Positions 7,996 to 16,439 of a DNA stretch of 37,918 bases are shown piece after piece; position 1 is the stretch's first letter; each line of letters starts with the position of its first letter. This stretch comes from a candidate division WS1 bacterium. GTDB taxonomy: Bacteria; Armatimonadota; Zipacnadia; Zipacnadales; UBA11051. The notes beneath the pieces are model-generated. The model worked only from the letters and a program-made list of their open reading frames with translations. It ran no database searches and was not told the DNA's origin. The DNA lies in the NCBI GenBank assembly GCA_012518355.1, contig JAAYSP010000239.1, positions 1 through 37,918 of the forward strand, in the 5' to 3' direction. Both the position numbers and the translations under genes were made by a program.

Positions 7996-8283
7996 TCATC
8001 CGACCAGCAAACGCCAGAGCAAACGGCGCACGATTTCGATGAGCAGTATAGCGGCCAGGATGGAGAAATCCAGCGGGGAATTGCGCTGGTAGGGCGCAAG
8101 AGCTCGACGGATGGGCGTGAGCAGCGGCTCGGTCACCATATAAATCGGTGGAGCTATGCGTCGCATGATCGGATGGAAGGGTGATAGCTGCACCCAGCTT
8201 AGCAAAGCTCGGGCAAAGAGTATGATGGTGTAGGCACTCAGGGCGATTTCGATGAGGCGGACGACTGACAGGGCTGGGTATAT
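7996..8283 (-). CDS. yggT: YggT family membrane protein, non-standard start
   Basis: A small two-helix inner-membrane protein of the YggT (YlmG) family, linked to cell division and osmotic shock in other bacteria. Helix 1 is VVRLIEIALSAYTIILFARA followed by the hallmark LLSWVQLSPFHP; then IAPPIYMVTEPLLTPIRR, and helix 2 FSILAAILLIEIVRRLLW. The frame is open directly after the in-phase TGA of proC (8292-8290), but no ATG, GTG or TTG lies before helix 1. Candidates are ATA 8283 (with AGGGAG about 10 nt upstream, inside the proC end) or CTG 8271. The first ordinary codon, TTG 8205, would delete helix 1. I give the longest reading; the start is uncertain, the gene is not. It may be translated by coupling to proC. 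Confidence 0.8.
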   Translation of the reverse strand: MYPALSVVRLIEIALSAYTIILFARALLSWVQLSPFHPIMRRIAPPIYMVTEPLLTPIRRALAPYQRNSPLDFSILAAILLIEIVRRLLWRLLVG

Positions 8284-8289
8284 GGCCGG

Positions 8290-9105
8290 TCAACTCCCTA
8301 ACTCGCGTGAACGTCGCGCTGCTGCAGCAACTGCTTCCATCACCGCGGCGCGCAACCCGCGCTCTTCCAGGGCCTTGATGCCCGCGATGGTGGTTCCGGC
8401 CGGTGAAGTGACCATGTCTTTGAGTGCGCTAGGCGAACCCCCCTGCAGTTGCAGCCATCTGGCGGTGCCCAGCACGGTCTGAGTGGCTAGATCTGTGGCC
8501 TGCTCTCGCGCCAGACCTGCCGCCACTCCGCCGTCTATGAGAGCTTCGATGAAGATGGCTACGAAGGCAGGCCCGCTGCCCGACAGGCCGGTGACCGCAT
8601 CCATGAGCTCCTCAGCCACAGCTACAGAGGTACCTATCGCATTGAGCAGGTCGGCCACATACTCGATCTGCTCGGAGCTGCATGCACTGTTGGCGCAGTA
8701 GGCACTGGCAGCGGCGCCGACTGTACACAGGATGTTCGGCATCACACGTACCACGCTGGCCTGGGGGCCCAGAGCAGCTTCATACTGCGACAGCGGCACG
8801 CCGGCAGCGATCGAGATCAGCAGGCGGGTGCGTAGTATCGGGACAAGTTCGAGCAGCAGCTGGCTCAGTACCTGCGGCTTGACCGCAAGCAGAATCACCT
8901 CTGCCTGTTGAACGGCCTCGGCCGCGTCGTCGGTGACCGCCACTCCCAGTTGCTCCACTGCAACCCGTCTGGATGGCTCAGTGTCGGCTGCGATGATGTC
9001 CGCGGCGCTATGGGGAGTGTCTGGTTCAACCAGCGCCCGGATGAGGCCGGTGCCCATAGCTCCGCAACCGACAACCGCCAACTGGTAAGGCGTGCTGTTA
9101 TCCAT
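8290..9105 (-). CDS. proC: Pyrroline-5-carboxylate reductase
   Basis: It makes L-proline from pyrroline-5-carboxylate with NAD(P)H in the cytoplasm. The 271-residue length is standard. The dinucleotide motif VVGCGAMGTGL is at 11-21, the second conserved strand VILLAVKPQ follows at about 70, and the C-terminal signature is LSGSGPAFVAIFIEALIDGG with the later DMVTSPAGTTIAGI. ATG 9105 has AGGG 7 nt upstream. The gene sits between sepF and yggT, as in many Gram-positive and cyanobacterial genomes. Its TGA stop is in phase with the following yggT frame. Confidence 0.96.
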   Translation of the reverse strand: MDNSTPYQLAVVGCGAMGTGLIRALVEPDTPHSAADIIAADTEPSRRVAVEQLGVAVTDDAAEAVQQAEVILLAVKPQVLSQLLLELVPILRTRLLISIAAGVPLSQYEAALGPQASVVRVMPNILCTVGAAASAYCANSACSSEQIEYVADLLNAIGTSVAVAEELMDAVTGLSGSGPAFVAIFIEALIDGGVAAGLAREQATDLATQTVLGTARWLQLQGGSPSALKDMVTSPAGTTIAGIKALEERGLRAAVMEAVAAAARRSRELGS

Positions 9106-9193
9106 GCAGATACCCTATCATCACAGAGGCTCACCTGGTGAGCTCAGGGTCTGGCCGCTGCGGGGCTTGTAAACGAAAGTAAGCGCGGGTCGG

Positions 9194-9670
9194 CTAGAAG
9201 TCTTCGGGAGCTCCGGGGACGTCGTCACGCTTGCGATTCCCGACACTTGTGCCCTTGAGTATCAGCCGCTCCACAGGCATGTCGAATGGAGAACAGATGT
9301 AAACCCACTCGGCAATTCTTCGCATATTTCCGTTGAGTCCATATGTCACTCCACCCAGGAAATCGCGAATCCTGGTGGCTTCATGCTCAGGTGCGGATTG
9401 TAGGTTGAGAAGTACCGGCAGGCGATGCTTGATCTCATCGGCAACGGCCGTGGCCTCTTCCATGTCCCCCGGTTCAGCACGGATAATCGTGACGCCGGCA
9501 AATTCGCTGCGTTCTGAGCGCTGATTCTCTACAGTAGTAACGGCGGGTTCGGGTTCGTAGCGTCGGTAGTCAGTGGGCTCATGAACGGACTCGTACTGGT
9601 CCTCGTAGGGAAATTGGGAGCGTAAACCAAAGAAATCTAGAGCTCGAGTCAGGAATGGTCTCGACATCAT
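9194..9670 (-). CDS. sepF: Cell division protein SepF
   Basis: SepF binds FtsZ and tethers the Z ring to the membrane through an N-terminal amphipathic helix. Here MMSRPFLTRALDFFGL (1-16) supplies that helix, residues about 20-55 are a polar acidic linker (YEDQYESVHEPTDYRRYEPE), and about 57-140 form the SepF core with the VTIIRAEPGDMEEA strand, the VLLNLQSAPEHEATRIRDFLGG stretch typical of the family, and GLNGNMRRIAEWVYICSP. At 158 residues the size is usual. A strong GGGAGG lies just upstream of the ATG. It suggests FtsZ-based division without reliance on FtsA alone. It lies between yggS and proC in the cluster. Confidence 0.95.
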   Translation of the reverse strand: MMSRPFLTRALDFFGLRSQFPYEDQYESVHEPTDYRRYEPEPAVTTVENQRSERSEFAGVTIIRAEPGDMEEATAVADEIKHRLPVLLNLQSAPEHEATRIRDFLGGVTYGLNGNMRRIAEWVYICSPFDMPVERLILKGTSVGNRKRDDVPGAPEDF

Positions 9671-9852
9671 GACGCCTCCCTTTCTGTGATGGTTGCTGCG
9701 ATGATTGTGTGTTTGAGAGATGTCGGACAGCCGGTGCTCAGTTATTGTCTGATCAAGTTGTTGTTGGAGCCTCTGCAGGCGTTGTAGACTGCCTGGGCGC
9801 GCCTGCTGCTGATTGTCTATGATTGTAGCCTGGATTGCGTCCAGAATTCTGA

Positions 9853-10617
9853 TTAACTGCGTGGGCCAAAAATCGCTTGCCCTATCCGCACCAGAGTTGC
9901 GCCTTCTTCTATCGCTACCCGGTAGTCGGAGGTCATGCCCATAGACAGGTGCCGCAGATGTCGCTGCTCTACACCCTGGCCTGCCAGCTGTTCACGAATT
10001 TGCGCCAGCCGGGCATAGTAGGGCCGAGCGTTTTCGGGATCATCGCTGAACGGCGCCATGCACATGAGCCCCTGCCAGTCTAAGCTACGTGCTTCTGACA
10101 GTGCCTCCATCAATTCAGGAAGCAACTCCGGGGATGCTCCGAACTTGGTTTCTTCTCCAGCTAGATCCAGTTGTAGCAGCACTGCCTGGACACGTTGCCT
10201 ACGCTCTGCCTGACGGTCCAGCTCTCGTATGAGGCGTATGCTATCAACTGAGTGGATCAGGTGGCAGAACTCGACCAGCGATCTGGCCTTGTTGCGCTGC
10301 AGATGGCCGATGAAGTGCCATTTTGCCTGCGACATTTCAGCCATATCGGTTGATTGTTCATGTTTATTGAGCAGCTCCTGGACGTAGTTTTCGCCCAGGT
10401 GTATCGCCCCGGCTGCTACGGCCCGGGTTATCTCAGCGATGGTGCGTGTCTTGGTGACCGTCACCAGTGTGACTTCATCGGGGCTCCGGCCACACTCCCG
10501 TGCACTGGCAGCCACGTTTGCGGCTATAGTTGCGTATCGTTGTGCTATGTCAAGAGGAGGCATGTATACAGGCTGCTCAATCCAGTCGTCTATTTCGCTG
10601 GAGAAATGCGGCGACAC
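9853..10617 (-). CDS. yggS: YggS/PROSC family pyridoxal phosphate homeostasis protein
   Basis: YggS-type proteins bind pyridoxal 5'-phosphate and balance the vitamin B6 pool; they have an alanine-racemase-like barrel but no known catalytic turnover. Key parts are VTLVTVTKTRT, with the PLP lysine at the TK step, then HLGENYVQE, WHFIGHLQRNKAR, HSVDS, LDLAGEETKFG and the C-terminal LSMGMTSDYRVAIEEGATLVRIGQAIFG. At 254 residues it is slightly longer than the roughly 230 usual, because of an N-terminal extension: start GTG 10617 gives MSPHFSSEID; ATG 10563 would begin at MPPLDIAQRY and match the family better, but neither has a good ribosome site. The gene starts 12 nt after the zinc-ribbon gene, so they are co-transcribed. 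Confidence 0.93.
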   Translation of the reverse strand: MSPHFSSEIDDWIEQPVYMPPLDIAQRYATIAANVAASARECGRSPDEVTLVTVTKTRTIAEITRAVAAGAIHLGENYVQELLNKHEQSTDMAEMSQAKWHFIGHLQRNKARSLVEFCHLIHSVDSIRLIRELDRQAERRQRVQAVLLQLDLAGEETKFGASPELLPELMEALSEARSLDWQGLMCMAPFSDDPENARPYYARLAQIREQLAGQGVEQRHLRHLSMGMTSDYRVAIEEGATLVRIGQAIFGPRS

Positions 10618-10629
10618 ATAATGCTTCGT

Positions 10630-11469
10630 CTATTCGTCTTCCTGACTGTCGTCGTCGAATGTGAGTGACCAGCCACCCAGTCCTTCCTCTTCGAACTCCG
10701 TCTCTTCAGTTACAGCAGGTTCCGCTTCTTCGGCTACAGCAGGTTCTGCTTCGGGCTCAGTGTCCGCAGGTGTTTCGTCCTCGGCGGGGCCGATAAGGTC
10801 AACAGGCATCGGTGGGATGAGGTCTTCCTCACCGAGCTCGTCAGGCACTGGCGGCACTGATTCGAGATCAGCGGTTGCGGTAGGGGCTTCAGGGACTTGT
10901 GGCGGCTCAGGTAGGTCCATGGACAGGTCACCCATGGATAGTGCTGGTTCTTCCTCCGGTGGGGGTGGAGGGAGCAGCTCTTCCTCTTCAAACTCCGGGG
11001 CTGCATCAGCGCTCATAGTTTGCTGCTCAAGGGTGAGGGCCGATGGCGGAACGTACTCCTCCTCCGGCTCTTCTGCCGGCTCCATGTCTATATCCCCGCG
11101 CATCGCAGCCTGGTCAGCCTTGAACTGCTCGAAGGCAGCTGCCTGCTCTTCGTCCATCTCCGGCTCATCATCCGCGTAGTCGTCGGCAGGGCCTATCCGA
11201 TCGTCGCGTGAGCCGCGATGACCTGCGGCTTCGTCGAGGATGGCGATTGCCATCGCAAGAGAATCCGGCACCGCGGTAACACCCTCGGCAATTGCTGTGC
11301 CGCAGAACGTACAAAACGAGGCCTTCCGGTCGTTGTCCCTACCACACTCAGGGTTGGGACACGCCACCGTTGGCGGCGTCGGTTCACGCAGTGGGTTGTA
11401 GCACATAAGGCAGGCGCCACGTTGTTGGGAGTTGGCAAAGCCACATACGGTACAGTATTTTACCGCCAA
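10630..11469 (-). CDS. Acidic double zinc-ribbon protein, first gene of the yggS-sepF cluster
   Basis: Function unknown. The first 60 residues hold two zinc ribbons: Cys6-x2-Cys9 with Cys20-x2-Cys23, then Cys37-x4-Cys42 with Cys53-x2-Cys56. The remaining 220 residues are strongly acidic and Pro-rich (EEEELLPPPPPEEEPA, PAEEPEEEY and EPAVAEEAEPAVTEE blocks) and probably disordered, ending GGWSLTFDDDSQEDE. The frame is open to TTG 11502, but TTG 11469 is preferred: AAGGCGGTAA, close to the ideal ribosome site, lies 5 nt upstream, and the product begins neatly at MAVKYC. A strong promoter ends about 15 nt before 11502. As the first gene before yggS and sepF it may be a scaffold or regulator tied to division, but that is only position-based. 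Confidence 0.75.
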   Translation of the reverse strand: MAVKYCTVCGFANSQQRGACLMCYNPLREPTPPTVACPNPECGRDNDRKASFCTFCGTAIAEGVTAVPDSLAMAIAILDEAAGHRGSRDDRIGPADDYADDEPEMDEEQAAAFEQFKADQAAMRGDIDMEPAEEPEEEYVPPSALTLEQQTMSADAAPEFEEEELLPPPPPEEEPALSMGDLSMDLPEPPQVPEAPTATADLESVPPVPDELGEEDLIPPMPVDLIGPAEDETPADTEPEAEPAVAEEAEPAVTEETEFEEEGLGGWSLTFDDDSQEDE

Positions 11470-11846
11470 GTTGATTACCGCCTTGGGCAGGATGTTTACC
11501 AACTTTGAAGCATTTTACCGGTCAGTATAGCCGCGCCTTTGTCTGGTTGTCAAGTTGATCCGCAAATGCTTTTACGAAACGGATTTCCCCAGCGCTATAG
11601 ATTATGTGTAGGCGTGTTCAACTGAAGAGAAGAGCTCTGACCGGTGCATAATTGATGCATGTCCGGGCATATGTCACGCAACTGGAGTTGCAAAAGAGAG
11701 ATGTTATAGCATAGCTTTGGACAGTTCGGTTAGACTTGCGCTCTGATGTGCGAGATTTACAGCGGCTTTGATCGCATGATTGTGGCATAAATTTGTGGTG
11801 GTGACCACGTGGTTGGCAGCACGAATTGGCCCACAAAGCGGTTGCT
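11470..11846. other. Intergenic region with cluster promoter
   Basis: It separates the end of the MFS-HEAT gene from the zinc-ribbon gene, both leftward. It holds the sigma70-like promoter at 11524-11553. Near the MFS end there is a 10-bp perfect palindrome ACCACGTGGT inside a 7-bp inverted repeat (TTTGTGG 11792-11798, CCACAAA 11831-11837), perhaps the MFS gene's terminator. The remainder shows nothing clear. Confidence 0.5.
11524..11553 (-). promoter_or_regulatory. Sigma70-type promoter of the zinc-ribbon/yggS/sepF cluster
   Basis: On the minus strand a perfect -35 box TTGACA (11553-11548) is followed after 18 bp by TATACT (11529-11524). The predicted start of transcription is near 11517, giving a leader of roughly 48 nt to TTG 11469. 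It is among the best promoter matches I saw in the window and is placed to drive the whole leftward cluster. Confidence 0.75.
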
Positions 11847-14132
11847 TCAAACGCTGGAATTGAGCCCCTGCTTTCGCGGCAGGTGTCGTGCCATGGAGGT
11901 CAGGCAGACAATCAGAAAGACGACCCCTTCGGATGAGAGCAACTCGCTGGGCGCGTCTTCGAGGTAGGTGAGGATTGCGTAGGCAGCGCGCTCAGTCTGC
12001 GATGGGAGACTTTCGCATCCGCTTATCATCTCGGCGATGTGTCGGCACTGCACAGCGAAATCCTCATCGTTGTCGTTTTCCAGATCGGAAACTGCCTGCT
12101 TGACTGCCTGCTTCAACTCTGGATACAAGGGCTGGTCATGGAGAATGGAACCACGCAGCATTCGCTGGACGCGTTGCATCATCGCCGCCCGCAGGCCGGC
12201 TCGTGCGAGCTCATCGGCAGTGGCGATACGGTAGAAGTGGTTTCTCTCACCCAGCACCCGACACACTGCGTTGATGACCTGCAACCGCACCACTGGCTTG
12301 GTCACTCGCTTGAGACCTGCCAGCGCAGGCTCCACTATGCGCAAATCGTTGCTGCGGGCAGCCGCATCCACCAGTGGGGGGAATAGGCTGTGATCGAACG
12401 GGCCTTGAAGCATCTCCAGCAGTGCTTCGCGGGCGGTCGGTGTGGGCAGGTAGCTGAGTGCCTGCACAGCCGAGACACGGACACGGATATCAGGATCCTT
12501 GAGCGCCTCCAGCAACGGCGTCAAACTGGCTTCAGAACCGATTTGCCCGAGTGCCTGGGCGGCTTCGGGGCGGATGTCAGAGTCAGCATCGGCCAGTGCC
12601 TGGATCAGCGGGTCCACAGCCTCCGTGAAACGCCCCTCACCGATACCCAGAGCAGCCTCTGCACGCACTTGATGGGAGACGTGACCGAGAGCGTTGATGA
12701 GCCGCCCCAGGGCCAGTGGTGACCCGGATCTGCCCAGGCCGCGTATGGCTGTTGCGCGAGTTTCGTCTTCACGAGCTACCAGGTACACTGCCGAATTGTA
12801 CACGAACGAAAGCAGGTTACCGCGGAACTGGCCCAGCAGATAGCCCGGCGAGGCAGCGGCGTCCTCGATGAGCCAGGCTGCACAAAGCAACGCTATGGCA
12901 TAGAGCCCCCCGGAAAGCAGGAAGACGATCTGTATACTGTTGAAATCGTGGCCCACAAGCGCAGTGGCTTCCGGCAGAGTGTTGCGCAGCAGTCCCCCGA
13001 CAAACGGCCCGACACCTGATGCAACCGCCGCTACGGCCATCCATACCCCAAAATAGGCGCTATTTTCCTGCCCTTTTGGCACGATCTTGAATAGCAGATT
13101 ACTCGTGGCTACGAAGATGCCCGACCATGCCAGGCCGTTCACACTGAACACAATCGGCAACCACAAGGAAGCGTTGTCCACGGTGACCAGCGCCCATGCG
13201 ATGACCGTTAGTATCACCGGGACGCCGAGTATTTGCATAATCGGCTTGGACCCGTAGCGCTGTGCCAGCGCTCCGAAGGCCAGGTAGCCTACCATCATAA
13301 ACAGCAACGAAAGGTTGGTGTAGATGGCGATGGTCGTGTAGGGGATTTTCAGGTAGTTGATCATGTACACGCCAAAAAAGGCGCTGGACATCTGCAGCGG
13401 CATCAACCTGGCGACCAGGTACAGACACAGTCTGCGGAATGCCGGGCTGCGCAGAGGTGTCAGCAGTCGTCGTGCATACTGAGCATCCTCCGGAGAAGTG
13501 GGGACATGCGGATAGGGAGTGGTTCCCAGCACGACATAGCCTGCAATACCCGCGAGCCATCCGAGCACGAAGATGGCCAGAAACGCCTGATAGTTCTCCT
13601 GGCGATAGTCAATCCAGAGCCCGGCCAGATACAAGTGTATCATGGACACGACGGTGGTGATGCTCATCTGACGCCCGATAAATGGCCCGCGGTGCTTCGA
13701 AGGCAACACGTTGCTGAGCCAGTTGTTGGCGATGGGGTTTATGGTGTGGCCGATGAGGCAGGCGGCTACCAGGCACGCTGCCATCGCTCCGTAGCGGTAC
13801 TGTGGCGCCAGTACTACTACCAGTATCGCGATGGCTGCCATCGTGATCTCCATGGGGCCAAAAGCGAGCACAAAGCGAGGCTTGTTGTCCACCCGCCGAC
13901 CCAGATGAAAGCTGAACAGTTGCCACACGCCCATCAGCCCGCTCAGCCCTACGAGGAACGCCACCTGAGCCTCGGTCACGCCCATGGACAGGGCATAGCC
14001 GGTGTAGATGGCCGTTGCAGGTGTGGCCAGAGGAGAGTACATGGTCCACAGTGACGGTGCTACGATGAAGCTGCGCAGCGCCTGCACTGTGGCTTGTTGT
14101 GGTAGCGGCCGTTCATCTGGCATTAGCATCAC
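11847..14132 (-). CDS. MFS-type transporter fused to C-terminal HEAT repeats
   Basis: A 761-residue inner-membrane protein. Residues about 20-425 form a 12-helix major facilitator fold; FHLGRRVDNKPRFVLAFG (75-92) and ALAQRYGSKPIM (288-299) stand at the two loop-2/loop-8 motif A positions. Residues about 455-630 are PBS-lyase-type HEAT repeats with the rhythm RATAIRGLGRSGSPLALGRL, VRAEAALGIGEG, IRPEAAQALGQIG, VRVSAVQALSYLP. The rest (630-761) is a helical cytoplasmic tail. HEAT repeats usually bind proteins, so the tail may tether a partner or sense state. The substrate cannot be predicted. GTG 14132, ATG 14129 and ATG 14123 are all possible starts; none has a clear ribosome site. The gene is divergent from the methionine-rich gene across an 813-bp gap. 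Confidence 0.85.
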   Translation of the reverse strand: MMLMPDERPLPQQATVQALRSFIVAPSLWTMYSPLATPATAIYTGYALSMGVTEAQVAFLVGLSGLMGVWQLFSFHLGRRVDNKPRFVLAFGPMEITMAAIAILVVVLAPQYRYGAMAACLVAACLIGHTINPIANNWLSNVLPSKHRGPFIGRQMSITTVVSMIHLYLAGLWIDYRQENYQAFLAIFVLGWLAGIAGYVVLGTTPYPHVPTSPEDAQYARRLLTPLRSPAFRRLCLYLVARLMPLQMSSAFFGVYMINYLKIPYTTIAIYTNLSLLFMMVGYLAFGALAQRYGSKPIMQILGVPVILTVIAWALVTVDNASLWLPIVFSVNGLAWSGIFVATSNLLFKIVPKGQENSAYFGVWMAVAAVASGVGPFVGGLLRNTLPEATALVGHDFNSIQIVFLLSGGLYAIALLCAAWLIEDAAASPGYLLGQFRGNLLSFVYNSAVYLVAREDETRATAIRGLGRSGSPLALGRLINALGHVSHQVRAEAALGIGEGRFTEAVDPLIQALADADSDIRPEAAQALGQIGSEASLTPLLEALKDPDIRVRVSAVQALSYLPTPTAREALLEMLQGPFDHSLFPPLVDAAARSNDLRIVEPALAGLKRVTKPVVRLQVINAVCRVLGERNHFYRIATADELARAGLRAAMMQRVQRMLRGSILHDQPLYPELKQAVKQAVSDLENDNDEDFAVQCRHIAEMISGCESLPSQTERAAYAILTYLEDAPSELLSSEGVVFLIVCLTSMARHLPRKQGLNSSV

Positions 14133-14775
14133 ACGGAAATCATACGTGCCGTGACGCTGCGAAGACGGCCATCGGCACGGTGGATGGGCTGAGGCAATTT
14201 TTGGGCAACTGTGGCGGGACGGCAGGCACCCTTCTGGTTGGTATCACAGTAACCATCACAGTACCTTGAGAGAGGTGTATACTCGGCCTGGAGGCGGGGC
14301 TGTTTGGCTGCCGCAGATGCTGGCTTACAAACCGGCCGCATCTCCGTTGCGTCCCCACCACTTGTTACCCGCCTGTACCAGGCAGGGCGCGTGGGCTACA
14401 CCTGTACCTGCACCACGCTACACCGAATACAGACGCATCTATGCTATCGTACAGCAAGACCGGTGCCACCTGTCAATAGTAGGTGATAGCACAGTCGCGA
14501 GACAAAGCTCATACAGGGGTGCAATCTCTCAGATGAAAACCTCATGTTATGCTGCAAGCATGCTGTGAGTTGCTATGAGTTGTGTGCGGAGTTATGCACA
14601 ATTTTGCAGGAGTCTTGCGAGAGAAGCGAGCGCCGGCAACATCGAGGGTATCCCACCATGCTGATTGCGGCGAGCAGATGGCTCTGCTGTGTCTCTTACC
14701 CCAAAAACTGGCTTATGCGAAGGTCATCCGCCGGACCGCACGAGGGGCTCTAATCGTCGACAGCTTAGATGACGC

Positions 14776-14816
14776 CACTGAAAAAAGCCTGTGTTCCGAA
14801 AACGGCATTTTCAGTG
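14776..14816. repeat. Inverted repeat upstream of the methionine-rich gene's promoter
   Basis: Outer arms CACTGAAAA (14776-14784) and TTTTCAGTG (14808-14816) pair perfectly over 9 bp. After a small AA/A internal loop, GCC (14787-14789) pairs with GGC. It ends 12 bp before the -35 box of the promoter at 14828. It could be an operator-like site or a terminator for a lost upstream gene; there is no T tract on the plus side. Confidence 0.4.
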
Positions 14817-14827
14817 CGGAGATGTTC

Positions 14828-14857
14828 TTGACGTGGCCCCGCCGCTGCGTGTATACT
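14828..14857 (+). promoter_or_regulatory. Sigma70-type promoter of the methionine-rich gene
   Basis: TTGACG (14828-14833), an 18-bp spacer and TATACT (14852-14857). This is the same -10 hexamer and spacer length as the 11.5-kb promoter. Transcription would start near 14864, leaving an 82-nt leader to ATG 14946. Confidence 0.7.
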
Positions 14858-14945
14858 GCATCGGACTATCTCTGTATGATGTCATGTGGTTGTAGAGGCT
14901 CAACGCATCAGCGACTATAAGGCTTTAACTGAAGAAGGTGAATAG

Positions 14946-16250
14946 ATGAGGCACCGCAGGTGGATCATCATAGCCTCTGCCTTTGTACTGGTAGCGGCAG
15001 GCGCGCTATTCCTGCTGCAGACCGGTCCGTTGGCTCAGCCCCCACCTGAAGAGATGGAACTGCCCGACATCATGATGGACATGCCGGGTGAGATGCCGGG
15101 CATGGGTATGGGCGGCTCTGCGGCTGGTGGCGCCCTGGAGTGGAGTACGGTCGAGCCTCCGGAGGAAAAGTCTATCACCTACCAGGAATTTGTCGCACGC
15201 ACCGGGTTGCCTCCGAATGTGCCGTCGGCTTTCACCAGAGATGAGGACGGTACACCCAGGACGGCCACCCACAACTCCTGGATGCAACTCCAGCGCGTGT
15301 ATGCCGCCGGCATGATGGCTGCCGAAGGCATCGAGCCGGGCAGAGTTGGATCGCGCTTGACCCGGGAAGCAACTGAATGGGCAGCCTACACGGTCAGAGT
15401 GGCCAAGGAGCTTGCCGAACTGTATACCCAGGGGCTTAATGGTTTCACATTCAGGGTCAGCCATCCGATTATGGGCGGCATGACCATCAACCCATCAGCC
15501 ACTCAGGTGACCGAAGTGGGGCCTATGAACGTCATGGTGGTCATGCAGGTCAAGCCGAGTCTCCAGCGCACCTACGGTCAGAAGGTATACGATCGGATGC
15601 GCAAGTATGACTGCCTTGGCCGTGCCAACACATCGAGTGCCGGTGTACACAACACGTCTACACCCTTCCACGTGCACACCCACAAGGGTGGCCTGTGGCG
15701 CCCCAACAAACTGAACTTGTCTCCGGTGGCTGCTCCTGTATGGGGTGCCTTGTGGTCTCAGAACCGGGTGCGACTGAGCATCAAAAACCGCGCCGGCGAT
15801 GAGATTTACTCGGCAGAACAGCCTGCAGGCCAGAGCCAGGACATACTCAGCGCGATACTCAATCCGCCAGAGTTCTACTACAATCCCAAGTGGCGACTTC
15901 TCATACCCCCGGAGGACGTGAAGTTTCAGGGAGGGCGACTGAACCTGAACGGCACCAGGTGCTGGACCTACATGTTTAGCTTCAGTCTGCCGGCTAACGT
16001 AGCCGCTCAGATGCACAGTGCATCTGCAGAACTGCTGGGCGTCAGCGACCCGGTGGCAGAAGCCAGACGGCTTGCTGCCGGTGCTCAGAGCATCGGCATC
16101 GGAGCAGCGGGTGTGACAACGGCAGACCCGATGGGGATGGACGAGCTCGACCCGATGGGGATGCCACCCGAGGACATGCCCGGCATGCCAGGGGCCCCAG
16201 GTGCCCACGATATACACGCGCCGATGGTGGCACCACCCGGCATGATGTGA
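14946..16250 (+). CDS. Secreted or membrane-anchored protein with methionine-rich ends
   Basis: No known family recognised. The 434 residues start with MRHRRWIIIASAFVLVAAGALFLL, a signal peptide or membrane anchor (basic start, core about 6-24). Next comes a Met/Pro/Gly-rich stretch (about 35-60: EEMELPDIMMDMPGEMPGMGMGG), a globular middle (about 70-380) with ITYQEFVARTG, a conserved-looking FRVSHPIMGGM and a His-rich HVHTHKGGLW, then a second Met-rich end (DPMGMDELDPMGMPPEDM, MPGMPGAPG, APPGMM). Repeated MxxM/MPGM spacing recalls methionine-type copper-binding segments, but metal binding is only a guess. ATG 14946 has AAGGTGA 6 nt upstream. A terminator-like hairpin follows at 16280, and a second secreted protein starts 190 nt downstream. 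Confidence 0.7.
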   Translation: MRHRRWIIIASAFVLVAAGALFLLQTGPLAQPPPEEMELPDIMMDMPGEMPGMGMGGSAAGGALEWSTVEPPEEKSITYQEFVARTGLPPNVPSAFTRDEDGTPRTATHNSWMQLQRVYAAGMMAAEGIEPGRVGSRLTREATEWAAYTVRVAKELAELYTQGLNGFTFRVSHPIMGGMTINPSATQVTEVGPMNVMVVMQVKPSLQRTYGQKVYDRMRKYDCLGRANTSSAGVHNTSTPFHVHTHKGGLWRPNKLNLSPVAAPVWGALWSQNRVRLSIKNRAGDEIYSAEQPAGQSQDILSAILNPPEFYYNPKWRLLIPPEDVKFQGGRLNLNGTRCWTYMFSFSLPANVAAQMHSASAELLGVSDPVAEARRLAAGAQSIGIGAAGVTTADPMGMDELDPMGMPPEDMPGMPGAPGAHDIHAPMVAPPGMM

Positions 16251-16279
16251 GTCGAATTGGTGCGCAGCAGTGACCGTAT

Positions 16280-16310
16280 CAGGCCCGCCTTTGTGGTGGG
16301 CCTGTGTCTT
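16280..16310 (+). terminator. Probable terminator after the methionine-rich gene
   Basis: CAGGCCC (16280-16286) pairs with GGGCCTG (16298-16304); three more inner pairs (one G-T) make a 10-bp stem with a 5-nt loop. The tail TGTCTTTCC is moderately T-rich. It lies 30 nt past the stop codon. Confidence 0.6.
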
Positions 16311-16439
16311 TCCTGAAGGGGGCGCCAGCGGCAGCCAGTCTGTCTCCGGCATCAGGAGAGGAGAACCGATGCTTCCCAGCCACGTATTTGCAGATCGGCA
16401 GGCTGTTCTGACCAGATCGCCTCGGGGTCTGGTCGGAGA

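Larger units (their letters stand above)
14133..14945. other. 813-bp divergent intergenic region
   Basis: No believable gene: the longest open frames (up to 112 codons, for example 14582-14920) have no family features, have odd composition and overlap a promoter. The stretch holds an inverted repeat at 14776-14816, a sigma70-like promoter at 14828-14857 for the gene to the right, and presumably the promoter for the MFS-HEAT gene, which I could not pinpoint. Confidence 0.6.

Noticed and set aside
11792-11837. Terminator of the MFS-HEAT gene
   Set aside because: The stem is only 7 bp with a 32-nt loop and a weak A/T tail; kept only as a remark in the intergenic entry.
14582-14920. 112-codon frame in the divergent intergenic region
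   Set aside because: It has no family features, has unusual Cys/Arg content, and runs through the promoter of the methionine-rich gene.
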